From contig NC_089186.1 of the NCBI RefSeq assembly GCF_947507565.1, positions 434,001 to 498,000 on the forward strand: 64,000 nucleotides of DNA, given 5' to 3'. Position 1 is the first letter of the stretch. Each line of letters starts with the position of its first letter. Positions 32,785 through 43,613 of this stretch are shown piece by piece. The notes beneath the pieces are model-generated. The model worked only from the letters and a program-made list of their open reading frames with translations, did not search any database and had not been told where the DNA came from. The DNA comes from Oscarella lobularis. Its lineage: Eukaryota; Porifera; Homoscleromorpha; Homosclerophorida; Oscarellidae. A program made the translations under genes and the position numbers.

Positions 32785-35700
32785 CTACTGGTATACGGCT
32801 GCTATGTCGATTATATCGGTTTCTGTCTCGGTCGTTTCTATTTCCGTTGTTTCTGTTTCGGTCGTTTCCGTTTCGGTCGTTTCCGTTTCGGTCGTCTCGG
32901 TTTCCGTAGTTTCCGTTTCCGTCGTTTCGGTTTCTGTTGTTTCTGTTTCCGTCGTTTCCGTCGTTTCCGTCGTGGTAGTAGGACCATCCGGAGAGTCTGT
33001 TTCAAGCGACTCGGTTGACGTTTCCTCTTCGACATTCTCTCGCAAGTCGTTCACTTCGTCCTCAGCCTTGTCGCTCTCTTCTTCAGCTTCTTTGGCCTTC
33101 TCTTTGTTTTCTTCCGACGGATTTTTTGCTGCTGTTTTCTTCGCTAAATAAGCTGCCGCTTTCTTCAGAAAGTAGTCCAATGCCTTGTTCACCATTGCGA
33201 AAATAGCAGCATTCACGACGGCGCTAACCACTAACTTGCCCCAATCTACGCTTGACCCTGCCTTTTCGTCAGGAATCTCAACTTTGTCAACCGATCCAAT
33301 CCAATTCGTGACAGTGGTACTAGCCGGAGAGCCGCCTGTCTCAAGATCGCCTGCGAAACCTGGCACGTTGTTCGACTTCGAACGATAAAACCTTATCGCT
33401 CCGCTGTTGGGATTTCCGTCGGACGACTTCCAGGTGAGGACGTTGTTCGCGTAGCTGAATCGTTTCAGTTCTGTCGAAAAGTACTTCACTTGAGCCGATT
33501 GAGGAGAGTCGAGAGAGCTTGTAACAGTGACATTCTCGCCTTCGATGGTGTACTTTCTTTTGTGATCTTTTTCAAGCGTGTAATAGATTCCATTCCACGT
33601 TGACAAGTAGTCAGCGCTGACGAGGCCAATTGCATTCGTTTGAGCCGGTTCGGATTCGGACGCCGCCCAGACTTTTCCCGCCAGACGCGGCGTTCTTTTG
33701 TCTTTGGGAATGTAGAGAAGAAGTGACGCATTAGGCAAGCCATTTGTGTCGGCTGGCCAGGATAAAACTGGATTGTTGAAAGCGGCATTGGGAACTGGAA
33801 CGCCACCATAAGAGACGACGACAGAAGAAGAGTCCGTTCCTGTGTTTTGGATGAACAGAGCCGGAGCCGGAACTGTGAACTGGCCGGAAGAGTCCCGCGT
33901 CTGCACCGTGTAGAAACCGGCAAAAGGAGCGATAAAAGCTTTATCAGCTGTGCCGATGAACTTCTTCTGAGTGTGACCTGTCGTTATTGTGCCGACGAAA
34001 CTGGGATGAAGGTTCAGCGACACTGTCCCGCTCGAAGGATTGCCGTCTTTCTCTGCCCAAGACAGAACGGGGTTATTGAACGACACGTTCTTCAGCGGCG
34101 GCTTTCCATAGCCCAAGGTAACCTCGATCTTGCCATGGCTTAGGGAAATGGTCATTTCTGGTCCAGGCTGCGCTTTGGCATTCGGTTCGTCGCTCGTCGT
34201 AAACGTCTTGTATTTTCCCAGAAAGGGCCTCACGTACTCTGGGTCCATTTTACCGGACAGATTCTCTTTAGTGGGTTTCGCCTTGCTCTTTGGCCAGTAG
34301 TAGGCGGAGAATGAAGACACTGTGACGTCGGATTCCGCTTTGCTCGTCGGTTCAGATTTGAAAAAGCGCATATTTCCGTTAGACAAATTCTTTCTGTCTG
34401 TCCAGCTGATTTTCCCGTCCTCGTAAACGTAGTCGACAATACGCTTGCCAGCGACACTTAGAACCAGGTCGTTCTCGCCGGAGGACTGGTCGGAGTGCGT
34501 ACTCTCCTTCAGTTCGAGAAGAACTTCCGGACCATTTCCGTTTTGAGGAGCAAGGTACGTGGTTTGATATCTTCCTTCCCAAATCGAAAGCGGCGACTCG
34601 GACGCAACCGTTGTCCCGGTGAGAGATATCTTCTTTCCTTTGTACGTCGCCGTGCCTTTGAAGGAGCTCGAAAGCGTTTTTTCGTTTCGAGAGAGTTGCA
34701 GCGACGCTTCGGTCAGATCCCCGGGAGCCGAAGTCCACGAAAGTCTGCCGTCCTTGAAAGTGAATCGAGTCACAATGAAAACGATAGAGTCACTGCTATA
34801 GACGATTTGACCCTTGGACGGAGGAGGAGCGCCCTTTATGACTATGCTCAGGTGTTTCTGGGACGCATTGTAGTGGCCTGTCCAGGCCACTAGGGAATCG
34901 CTTTCGAGTCTTTTCACAGCTGCCTCAATCGATTTCGGTGAAGTCGCATATCCTTTCGAAGCCCACCACCGAGAAAGCTTCTCATCGAAACCGCCGCTAT
35001 CAACTTGAGCCTTCTTGATTTCGTCAATAAATTCACCGGAAAGCGTTGGATCGACGAGAAGCTTTAATGCAGCCTGCGTTGCAATGGATTCATCGGAGGG
35101 TTTCAACGCAAGGCGTATTGCGCCTGGATGGCGAGAGCGGAAAGCGCGAGCCTGGTAACCAGGCAAATTCAATTTTTCGAGAAACTCGTCGGGGTTCTTT
35201 TCGTAATCGCGAAGCAGTTGAACGTTCTGGCTCATTTTGACGAGCGCATCGGCTCCCGGCGTATCTGGAGTAAACTTGTACTCTTCCGGAAGTTTCCAGG
35301 ATCCGAGTTCTTTGAGCGCGGTTTTTTCTCTCGGTCCGTATCTGTCAATGACACGTTTGCCTGTCGTCAGCTTTTCCGCCTCTTTCTCGTTTGCAACGAG
35401 ACCGAACTTGACAGCGAGTGCCGGATCGACGGGACGAGCGAACGCCGGCGGAATGTAGAACGTCGAAACGCCCGTGACTTCTTTGGCGATTTCCGGCTTG
35501 TGAAAATCGCTCAAAGGTATGCGATCGACGCGCGATCGACAGATGGGAAACTGATTGCAGATGTAATGAACGATGACGTAATTTTCGCCGTAGACTTTCT
35601 GCAAGCTGTCGATGAGTAGACTGAAGTTTTCGTTCTTGTACCCTTTGAAATTGAAACCCGTGTCGCCGACGCATCCGACCTGCCAGATGACGACGTGCAG

Positions 35701-36831
35701 ATCAGTCATGAGGGTGCGGCGACGGAGAAGGTAGTCGGTCGCTTCGAGCGTTTGCATGCCGGGAAGAGACGGATCGATGTTGAGATCGGCGACGAGGCAA
35801 TCCTCGGCTGAAATGCCTGGAAGGATGCGCGCAGGTATACCTAAGAAAATCAAACGATGTCGATTGATTTCGAGCAGAGGATCGGGCGAGAGGGAGAAAC
35901 ATGCAATGACATTAAACTCACGCAGAAAGATTGACACAAACTACTGGGTAGGATGCGCGAGCTAGGGTAATATATCTAGTGGCGTATCCAGGGAGCGGGA
36001 AGGAGTACAGCTTGAGAACCCACCCAAGTATCTCAAAAATAGAAATTGTGGCATAAATCTTTACGGCATGCGTCTCATTATCTTTTGATTAAGAGTCTTG
36101 CAACTTTTAATTTAATCGCTAAAAACGCGAAACGATAATTTGAGTAAGCATAACAGCAAAAACATTTTTGACGCGTGCCAGTGATCACTCCCCCTAAATA
36201 CGCCCCTATATATCAATTGACGTTCTGGCATAGAGACCGGGAGCCGGCGAGGGAAGAGGTAGAATAGAAGGAGGTAGAGAAAGAGCAGGCAAAAACTATA
36301 CACTCAGAAACCTCGAACTATAGAAACACAAAGTCTACCAATATACAGACCTTCATTGTTGGCTATTTCGACTGCACGATGAGACGGCAACACGAAGACG
36401 CCGGGATGACCGTAGAAGACACCGACGACGTTCAAGCCTCGACGAGCGTAATGGAGACAGGCTTCGGACATCTGAACATAGGTGGCGTATCTCTTCTTCG
36501 TGTTTCCGTAAAGGACGTAGAGGTCGGACGAATTCGGATTCAGCTTTCGAATGTACGTTTCCGTCGTCGGATCGGAAACGCAGTAGAAGACTTTGTCGGC
36601 TTGTTGGATGCGATCGATTGCTTCGTGAGTGAACTGAGATGCACATCGGATGCCAGATCCGACAAAAACGAGCGATCCGCGATCTAAAAGAAATATTTCT
36701 CCTATAAAAAGTTCAGGTTGAAATAGCCTACTCTTTGATTTCGGTTTTCCGCCGGTCAGTTTTGCCGAAGCATTTGAGACGTCCTTGAACGTAGCAGACC
36801 ATCGCTCAGTTTGTTTCTTAAGACTCGCCAT
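32785..36831 (-). CDS. Borosin-type (OphMA-like) peptide alpha-N-methyltransferase fused to beta repeats and Glu-Thr tail
   Basis: Exons on minus: 36831-36351 and 35840-32785 (TAG); intron 510 bp. A further 48-bp in-frame intron (36684-36731, GTAGGC...TTTTAG) is likely, giving 1162 aa; unspliced it is 1178. Residues about 52-270 are a tetrapyrrole-methylase-fold SAM methyltransferase closely matching omphalotin methyltransferase OphMA: GSLVFVGSGI, VFYCVSDP, YGNTKKRYATY, GVFYGHPGVFV, LPGISAEDCL, GVSTFYIPP. The Tyr, Arg, Tyr set (Y108, R114, Y118) matches residues I recall as catalytic in OphMA. A borosin-type helical clasp follows (NPDEFLEKLNL...SRHPGAIRLAL). Then five or so repeats of about 100 residues (W-x-G-x-Y ... 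N-P-V-L-S-W ... DGNPSSG), a hydrophobic helix (LVVSAVVNAAIFAMV), a charged coil, (ET/TE)n, and the end DIIDIAAVYQ. In known borosins the enzyme methylates backbone amides of its own C-terminus. Confidence 0.85.
32803..32990 (-). repeat. In-frame Glu-Thr repeat tract
   Basis: Degenerate hexanucleotide and nonanucleotide repeat encoding about 60 residues of T-T-E-T-E units near the C-terminus of the methyltransferase fusion. Read on the plus strand it gives a shadow frame of Val-Ser repeats. Confidence 0.9.
35841..36350 (-). other. Intron of the methyltransferase gene
   Basis: Donor GAAG|GTCTGT (36350) and acceptor TTTTCTTAG|GT (35841). Joining restores E-G-I-P-A-R-I-L-P-G, the expected continuous OphMA-like block, so the junction is well supported although the donor is weak. 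Nothing else seen in the 510 bp. Confidence 0.85.
36684..36731 (-). other. Probable 48-bp intron
   Basis: GTAGGC...ATATTTCTTTTAG, length divisible by three, so both forms stay in frame. Removal joins KSK-N-RGSLVFVG directly to the first beta strand of the methyltransferase; retention adds a 16-residue hydrophobic insert not expected in the family. The claudin-like gene has an intron of the same length. Confidence 0.6.
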
Positions 36832-37419
36832 CGAAACGGATAATTCTTCAGTAAAGACAAAAAAGTGACCAGCAGCTAACCTCGTGTGCTGCTTAAATAG
36901 GAGGTAGCGAACGACTGAACTTTGAACCCTAGCGGAAACGATGTGAAGAGCCCCGAGGGGCTTCTGCTTCGATAGGAGTCATTATCAGCAAAGCCTCCCG
37001 GAAAGACGACGAAAATAAAGACACTGACCTCAATCAATTAGGCTTCCTCCAATGAAGGAGATGTTGCGCGTAATCGCAATATGCGACACTGCGTCACTTC
37101 TAGGAGACAGGAAGGAAGACGGTTGCCTTTCAAGAACCTTTGCCCTACATACGCGGAAGAAGGCCTTGCCATGAGAAATCCCTTCTCAATTCCAAGCCTC
37201 ATCCTGTGCGCCCGGAAAAGAAGTTTCCAGTGGCAGCAGTACTTATCCGCTGTTCGACGACCACTCAATTAAATTGTTACTCAATCTCTCCATCCTCATT
37301 GAGCCATACTCTTTCTGACTCAGAAAGAAAGCAGCTCAGTCATTAACTCTGTAGAGTACTCGGTGCTAGAGTATAGACAAACCGAACCAAGTGCATTTCA
37401 GTCGACAACCTGGGACGCC
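36832..37419. promoter_or_regulatory. Divergent intergenic region between methyltransferase and claudin-like gene
   Basis: 588 bp between start codons facing away from each other. Contains a 19-bp perfect palindrome, TCTTTCTGA-C-TCAGAAAGA, at 37310-37328, 92 bp before the claudin-like ATG. No TATA box identified. Confidence 0.4.
37310..37328. promoter_or_regulatory. 19-bp perfect palindrome
   Basis: TCTTTCTGACTCAGAAAGA, arms of nine bases with a single centre base; contains TGACTCA, the AP-1 consensus. Lies upstream of the claudin-like gene and outside the duplicated unit, so it is not present at the broken copy. Confidence 0.4.
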
Positions 37420-38113
37420 ATGCCTTTCGGTCTATATTGCTGTCGCGAAGACATTGATCTGAACTCCGCCGTTCTCGGCTTCTTAAGTGTCTATTTAATT
37501 GGCGTCGGCCTTAGTGCCGTCAGTCTCATGACGCCGCACTGGTACGACTTTACCGTCGTCGCGGACGGCTCCGACGGCTCCGACGGTCTTTGGACGTGGT
37601 GTTACGACGGCATATGCCACAGCATCAAAAACAGTGACCTTCCCCTTAAAGGTAGGTGCGGAAAAACGTTTACGTTCAATCTCATTTAATTCCTTTCTCT
37701 CGTGAGGTTGCTTTTATGCCACGCGTTTCTTTGCCGTTACATCCGTCGCTCTGTCGCTGATCGTCTTTTTTCTGCTCTCTGTGAAAATGCGAACCCGACG
37801 TGACAATGCTCAAGAAGTGTTAGAATCGTTCGTAGGATCGTTTCGAGCAAGTGGATGAGTCGCGCTAGTTCAAGGTGAGAATTTTGTGTCACAAACACTT
37901 TCGCTCCAACGTGCTGGCACTCGCCTTTATACAGCTATTTTCTACGCAATCGCATTGACTATCTTCGCGGTTGCAAAGGAAAGGCACGACCAAAACGTGA
38001 ACTCGACATACGGCTACTCCTTCTACGTCGGCTGGGCTGCCGTTATTTACTTCGCAATCATGGCTGTTAGCTTTAACGTCACGCACCGCTCAGACTACGA
38101 GAGGCTAGCCTGA
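37420..38113 (+). CDS. Claudin/PMP22-like four-TM membrane protein (196 aa)
   Basis: Exons 37420-37651, 37707-37831 and 37880-38113 (TGA); phases 1 and 0; the second intron is 48 bp. Four hydrophobic helices: AVLGFLSVYLIGVGLSAVSL, FFAVTSVALSLIVFFLLSV, LYTAIFYAIALTIFAVA and GWAAVIYFAIMAVSF. The first extracellular loop has the W...GLW..C..C signature of claudins (HWYDF...GLWTWCYDGIC). Length fits the family. Likely a plasma-membrane protein; a junctional role cannot be inferred from sequence. Homology with the broken copy at 50086-50652 begins at 37439, inside codon 7, so the duplication cut off the original start. Confidence 0.8.
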
Positions 38114-39320
38114 TGAGACGGATAGCTGTTTCTTTGCTTATGCTTATTAAAGTCCACGGTTGACCATACGTGTCTATACTTGTAGACCCCCAATAAACCA
38201 GAGCCGCGAATCATTGCAGAACGATCCCTTCGTAATAGCTCTTCTTAATTAATTGGTCTTTTGTATCCCACCATTCATCTTTCTGTGAAAGGTGAACTTT
38301 CTCAGGCTGCTGAAATCGCGTCCATCCTTTGGATCGAGTACGCACGATAGAGGAGAGCGTTTGCTCGGACGCTCGCACTCCGTTCTCAAACGCCGCCCAA
38401 GTCGAGTATGAAAACGCAGACAACGCCCACGCATTTTTTCGTTTCTTTGGGTTTCGTGTTCTTTTTGTTGCAGAGAAGTCCGCTCGCTCCCAATACGGAG
38501 GGTCTTTCTTTGTGCGAGAACCTAACGAGGTACTAATGCATAACGCTGCTACTTTGCTGTCGTCTTATTCCTTGTCGGTGCGTAGATCTAGTCTATTTGG
38601 GAGAAGAGAACGTTTCACGTCTACTTTATGGCTTTGCTTCCATACTTGCTTCCATACTGAGAGCTTCGGCGCTCGGCAAGGATCGTTCTATCTGGTTCTA
38701 TCGCACATTTTGCTCCTCACTAGTCCGGGAGATTAAGAATGCATCACGTGGAACTGCGATCCCTTCGCCGGTCAAAAGAAGCGCACAAGACGAAGTTGTG
38801 TGCAATATGGCGTGAAATATCGACACGCATGAGTGGAATCATGCGCAGTAAGTCGGCTATGGACGATCGTGACCTCTGATCTGGCCCGGAAGCAATCCCT
38901 CGCCGTACTAGGGCGCTTTAGAGGCCAGTAGCAGTATCTTATCAGGCATTAGCTGTTTAATAGACCAGTAGATTCTCGGTCACATCTCTTTTCTGCTCGA
39001 GGAGACATAGTATTTCTTCAACATCAAAACACACATTGATATTTTGACAGCTACATCAAACGAAACATTAATCCCTGGACTATTGTGACTCGTGCCTTTA
39101 CTGAGGCACAGAGAGCTTCATTTAAACAAGATAGAGATGCGAACCTTTGTACACTGTACTAAACTTATTTGATGTTTGCCAAATACAGCATTAGGTTTTC
39201 CATTTGTCAGCTGCATGCTGTATTCCTTCGACATCAATAGATACTGACCATTTATTACATCAAGAGGCACGAAGTACAACGAGACACTCAACGGGGGGGG
39301 GGATGCTCTAACCAGTCACA
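38114..39320. other. Intergenic, duplicated non-coding
   Basis: Matches about 50653-51619 in the next unit with small indels. A ten-base G run lies at 39293-39302. Two small open frames differ between copies, so they are not supported as genes. Confidence 0.5.
39293..39302 (+). repeat. Ten-base G homopolymer
   Basis: Just downstream of the stop codon of EEP copy E, absent from the equivalent place after copy H. Could be a sequencing length error. Confidence 0.7.
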
Positions 39321-42300
39321 CTAAGGCACAAAGAACTTCATGTAAACGGGATAGTGATCCGACACGCTGTTCCAAACTGCGAACGCTTTCATACGAACCT
39401 TTGTCCTGGCGGCCGGCACAGCACTGTTTTGCTCTTGGGCGTCTTCAAACAGGTACTTTTTCGTCCGAGTTTCTTGTTTAATTGGAATATTTAAAAGTTC
39501 CGGGTTGTAGACCTTACATCCGGTGATGCCCGGCTTCTCTTGTTTTAACGGCCACACGTAGTCCAACATCGTGAAATGGTCCAATTTCGTAAAGTCCCAA
39601 TCATGATATGCAATATGAGTACATCTTAGACAGAGAGTAGCATAAAGAGAAAATCTCTATGTAACTTCGCCATGATCTTACGTTGCTTTGCGTTGTGTGA
39701 ACTGATAGTTGAAATCGCCGAGCATAAAGGCGCTATTCTTCTTGCCATCAGCAACTTTATTCTCGATTTCTGTGCGGTATTTCTCTCCGACTTTGGAAGA
39801 CCGTTTCGCGTCTGTGCCCATGACGTGAACGCTTATGAGAGTCATGAAGTATTGATTCTACGATGACAGTGGAGGGGTTATTTTATAAATTTGCATTAGG
39901 TGTTATCTGGGATAATGGTAATCTCAGCACTTAATCCAAGACATTTGGTTAATAGTAGTAGTTTTGGGCGCTTCAGCCCTATTTATTTTATTAGGTATAG
40001 ACTTTATAGCATTAATAATTTTAATCGTTTATGTGGGAGCAATGGCGATATTATTTTTGTTTGTAATCATGCTGCTAAAATGAAGTATTTCACGCGTTAT
40101 GCTATAGTACGTATAGCGAGAGCCTTACGGTTTTCTTTAAGTAAAAATCGCACATGAAGGCGGAACGAGATGTCGGTCGGAGGCCCTTGACGTGCGCCAC
40201 GCTAATGTCTTTGCAATTGTCCGCGCGAATTTTATCGTTGACGGCGAATCCAAGTTCGGTTGTCTTCGTCGACCAGTACCACCTTTTATTCATTATCACG
40301 TCTTTCGTACACTTGGCATTTGCTCCCGCGTCTTTGGCGTTCTCTTTTATTCTTCTGAACTGCTTCAATTCTTGCACGGCGACGATCTGAAAAACATCGA
40401 GTATTTTCGTGAATTTATCTGCTTTCGTTATCTCTTTTCTGCTCGAGAAATCTTTCGCATCTTTGTCGTTCTTTGGATTGATTGTCGGGTCGAATGACGC
40501 CATATTCCACGTGGCAACTTGGTACTCAGTTGCATCTTTCGTGTATGTAAACGTCACCGGTAGGTGGTCGCTTAGGTCTCGACTTCGATCTAAATTGGGC
40601 TTGTACAATCGGCGCTCGCTCGGATGGCAAGCAACCATTTCGCTATAGAGATACTTCAAGCGATCATATTGATTATTAATTGGATAATTGTGTAACACCG
40701 GAGGACACGATCCCTTCTCATTTGAAATTCTTGAAGATTGCAATGGGATATTTATACCACCAGGCGGATTCTCGTCACCGATATCTCCGTTTAGAATTGT
40801 GCCGATTTTTGTGGCGGCGTTGGCCGTGCGCTCCGGATAATAGGTGAACATTAGGCGAATGTTTTTGCTGATTGCAAATCGATCGAAGTGCGATTCTTTC
40901 AGACTCGACGGCTCAGCGTCTTCAACGTAGACCGTTTCGCGATACGTCGTCGGTCCCGAATCAGGAAAGTGCATGTCCTTCCTATAGTTAGTAGTAATAT
41001 ACAGTATTAGTAACTCGATCGGTCTATATACATGCGTAGTATGAGTCTACGAAATGCGTTACTTACAGGATTTCCATTGTTTTTTCCGTATCTTCAAACA
41101 CATCTTTTAATGGTTTTAACGAACCAGCTCCTGTGTTAAAGTCTCCAGCAATTATGACGCTTCTATGGCCTACATCTTTTTTCGTCATTTTGGCGATTTT
41201 GTCCTGAATTTCTTGCAGCTCTCCGTGTCTTTCAGAAGCGTCTGAGTTGGTGAGATGAACGGTAAAAATGGTGAACGTCTTTTTTTCGCTCTGCACGAAA
41301 AAAACATGTTTAGGTTATTTCTAACAAAAAAAGTCAAGTCTCTTCCTTACTCGAAAGACACATTTTGCACTTCTTTTTGTACGAATAGTCTCGCACAATC
41401 TAGGGTCGAGCGAAAATTTCTTCGTATTGTACACAAAAGCGAAAAAATCGATCGACACGACTTGCCGATCGCTCAGGGGTTTAAGAACGTATTTTTTAAA
41501 GTAAGCATTGTCGCCGAGGTTCTCTTCGGTTTCTTGCAAAGCTAATATGTCCGCCCTCTCGATAATGTTTCGAAGCGTTTCCGCTTGTTCACCGCCATAC
41601 GCGCGCTCTAACTTCACCACTCCCTTCATATTAAACGATCCAACTGTCAAAAGAGATTATTACATCAATAAGAAAAAATATATAAGAACCTACTTATCGT
41701 TCCGCTCGGCATGTAGTCGTCGTGAAATTTGATGGTCGTTTCCTTCTCTGTGCCTAGTTCTCGGGCTTTCGCTAGAATAATTTTGACGCTTTCTTCAGTA
41801 AATCGGTTGCCGCAGACGTAGGCGTCACTGCAGTCGGGCTCGTTTGGTGTGGCATAAGTCGACGGCGTGTTACTCGGCTTGTTCATTTTTTTGCAGAACG
41901 TGCCCGAGCTCCTAAGCGACACGAGTCCCGTGACGCTGACGATTCGCATCGTCGCCGTTTGCGTGTACGTGAAAAAGGCCGAACCCGGTAGCACCGTCTC
42001 GCCTCCGCAGACGCTCAACTGTTTGCACTCCAGAGCGATAAGCTTGTCTTTTAGAACAAAGGAGCAGCCTGCAAGGGCAGATTTAATGTCATTCGTTTTG
42101 TAACCGCTCGATTTGTGAGCGAGCTGCGACGATAGATAGACGTTTCGACCGGTAACGAACTCCTCTCTTATTCCGTATCGATGATCTGTCGAGCCGGTTC
42201 CCGTAAACCAGGACACGAAGGGATAAGTGTGCGGTGGCTTAGCGGGTGCCTTTGGAAGTTGTATGAGATCATAATCCCCCGCCTTTTTGAAGTTTTGGGC

Positions 42301-42645
42301 GGTAAAGTAAATTATGTCACCCACAAACTTGAAATACATGATCATTCGGTCGTCTTTAGGTCGACAGTCACTTGCCGTCAGTACGACGCGCGATGAGAGG
42401 AGAACACCCTCGCATACGCGCTGAGGCTCTATCGTAGTCGAGCCCTTCGGCGACTTCGTTTCCACCTGGTGAACGATGATCCCAAACGCCTGATAGGCAA
42501 CGTCTTTGGTCGCATCAAAGAACATTGTCGTCACTTCAGCGGGAATTGGAGCGCCGAACGATCGACGACTGATGCCGTGGCTATCGACCGGCGGCGAGAC
42601 GGCGAGAAAAATGAGCAGCAGGACGGCGGCGGCGGCGAGAAGCAT
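39321..42645 (-). CDS. Secreted serine-protease-like domain fused to two DNase I-like (EEP) domains, copy E (933 aa)
   Basis: Exons on minus: 42645-41694, 41643-41351, 41290-41067, 40981-40129, 39857-39682 and 39624-39321 (TAG); phases 1,0,2,0,2 as in copies C and H. Signal peptide MLLAAAAVLLLIFLAVSPP. The protease-like block is CEGVLLSSRVVLTASDC (catalytic His replaced by Asp), with DYDLIQL at the Asp region and VLPGSAFF at the Ser region; a pseudoprotease. EEP 1: GSFNMKG, LALQE, VHLTN, GDFNTGA, SDHLPV. EEP 2: ATWNMAS, AVQEL, SVHV, GDFNYQF, DYVWP, SDHYPV; all catalytic motifs present. The fourth intron (39858-40128) is enlarged by a mitochondrial insertion ending 9 bp before the 3' splice site. 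Divergent partner of LSP copy G. Confidence 0.88.
39867..40083 (+). mobile_element. nad6: Nuclear mitochondrial insertion (NUMT): 5' part of nad6
   Basis: 217 bp present in intron 4 of EEP copy E and absent from the same intron in copy H, where TACGATGA continues directly into AGTATTTCAC. Translation gives SGIMVISALNP, then after a frame change WLIVVVLGASALFILLGIDF and IALIILIVYVGAMAILFLFV: the conserved N-terminal half of NADH dehydrogenase subunit 6. Frame breaks (a small deletion after AATCCAAGACAT and an upstream shift) show it is not functional. Both junctions carry ATGA, consistent with end-joining by microhomology. It lies antisense to the host gene. Confidence 0.92.
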
Positions 42646-43613
42646 CTTCAGCGCGCGATCGAAGCTCGCAAAGCCGACTGGCGATAGAACGCCGATACTC
42701 TCAGCTTTTACGTGTACGCCCTTTTTTCTTTGAAGAGCAAACAGACGTTTAGATTATTAGCACAAAGTGGAAAACGATTAGAGTTTAAGAGGCGGCGAGG
42801 GGAGGGATTTCCCGCCTGTTCTCGTGAAGTTCATAACGCACGGCGAGATTTAGAACCACAGTACATTCGTCCGTCTGATACTTCACAAACCTATGGATTG
42901 GAGAAAGTTATCAGGTGCCTACAGGGCCCATGCAGCTTCTGTACTCAAAGATGACCTTGACAAAGCTAATGAGCTACATGTTTTGGTGCCCAAGGCTTAC
43001 CCACTAAAGCAACAGAAGCTTTCTTACACGAAGCGCAGGAGGAGTAAGTCATTTCGCCTTATAGTGCACGGCATGTAGGCTAGTACATGCTTTCACCGTC
43101 AACACTCTTACTACAGAAGGTAGAACACGATGTCCACGTGTACTACAGCAGTAGGACTTCGCTTTTAGCTCACCACAACAAAACTGTTAGTTGGGAAGTA
43201 CGCAAAACGGCCAACTATTTAACTGTTTACCAGCTGTCTAGACGTTTGACGTGCGATTCCCATCGCTATGCAACGACACCCGCTGTGATTTCCAATATGT
43301 CTTCTTCTAATTTGCTAGTTCGAACCGGTCTAAAAACGGTCGCCCACAAGGCAAATTGACACCGCCGTTAAAATCGTTTCCAAAAACGGCTTCTATAAAC
43401 ATTTTTTGGTGCGCGAGGAGGTCTCAAAATTGGAACCAGGTGGCTCTTTCCAAAGCATTCCGCGGCAATTCAAAGTCAATTTGAAAATTACCGTGTGGTT
43501 AAAAATCAGATCCACCCCTCCCTAAACCACATCGACACAAGCAACGCACTTTGTCCTATTATAAGACGCAGCTGATGCGCCACATCTTTTCAGAGCGCGC
43601 CCGCGACGTAAAC
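42646..43613. promoter_or_regulatory. Divergent intergenic region between EEP copy E and LSP copy G
   Basis: 968 bp between start codons facing away from each other. The leader before the EEP start is conserved with copies C and H (ending GCGCGCTGAAG-ATG). A TATA-like element lies 54 bp before the LSP start. A stretch at about 42760-42955 is the single-copy equivalent of the 189-bp tandem duplication in the H/I region. Confidence 0.65.
43560..43566 (+). promoter_or_regulatory. TATA-like element of LSP copy G
   Basis: TATAAGA within CCTATTATAAGACGCAGCTG, 54 bp before the ATG at 43614; identical context in copy I. Confidence 0.6.

Noticed and set aside
32804-33151. Plus-strand open frame of Ser-Val-Val repeats opposite the methyltransferase tail
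   Set aside because: It is the antisense image of the Glu-Thr coding repeat; the minus-strand frame belongs to a long supported gene.
32785-36831. Bacterial or fungal contamination, or a bacterial insertion, as origin of the borosin-like gene
   Set aside because: The gene has introns of the local type and lies between animal-type genes on the same sequence. Ancient horizontal transfer remains possible, but simple contamination does not fit.
39900-40157. Separate plus-strand gene between exons of EEP copy E
   Set aside because: The frame is the wrong reading of the mitochondrial nad6 insert; the conserved frame is shifted and broken.
43551-43613. Longer N-terminus of LSP copy G starting upstream of 43614
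   Set aside because: The upstream frame overlaps the conserved TATA element and would hide the signal peptide; copy B starts at the aligned Met.
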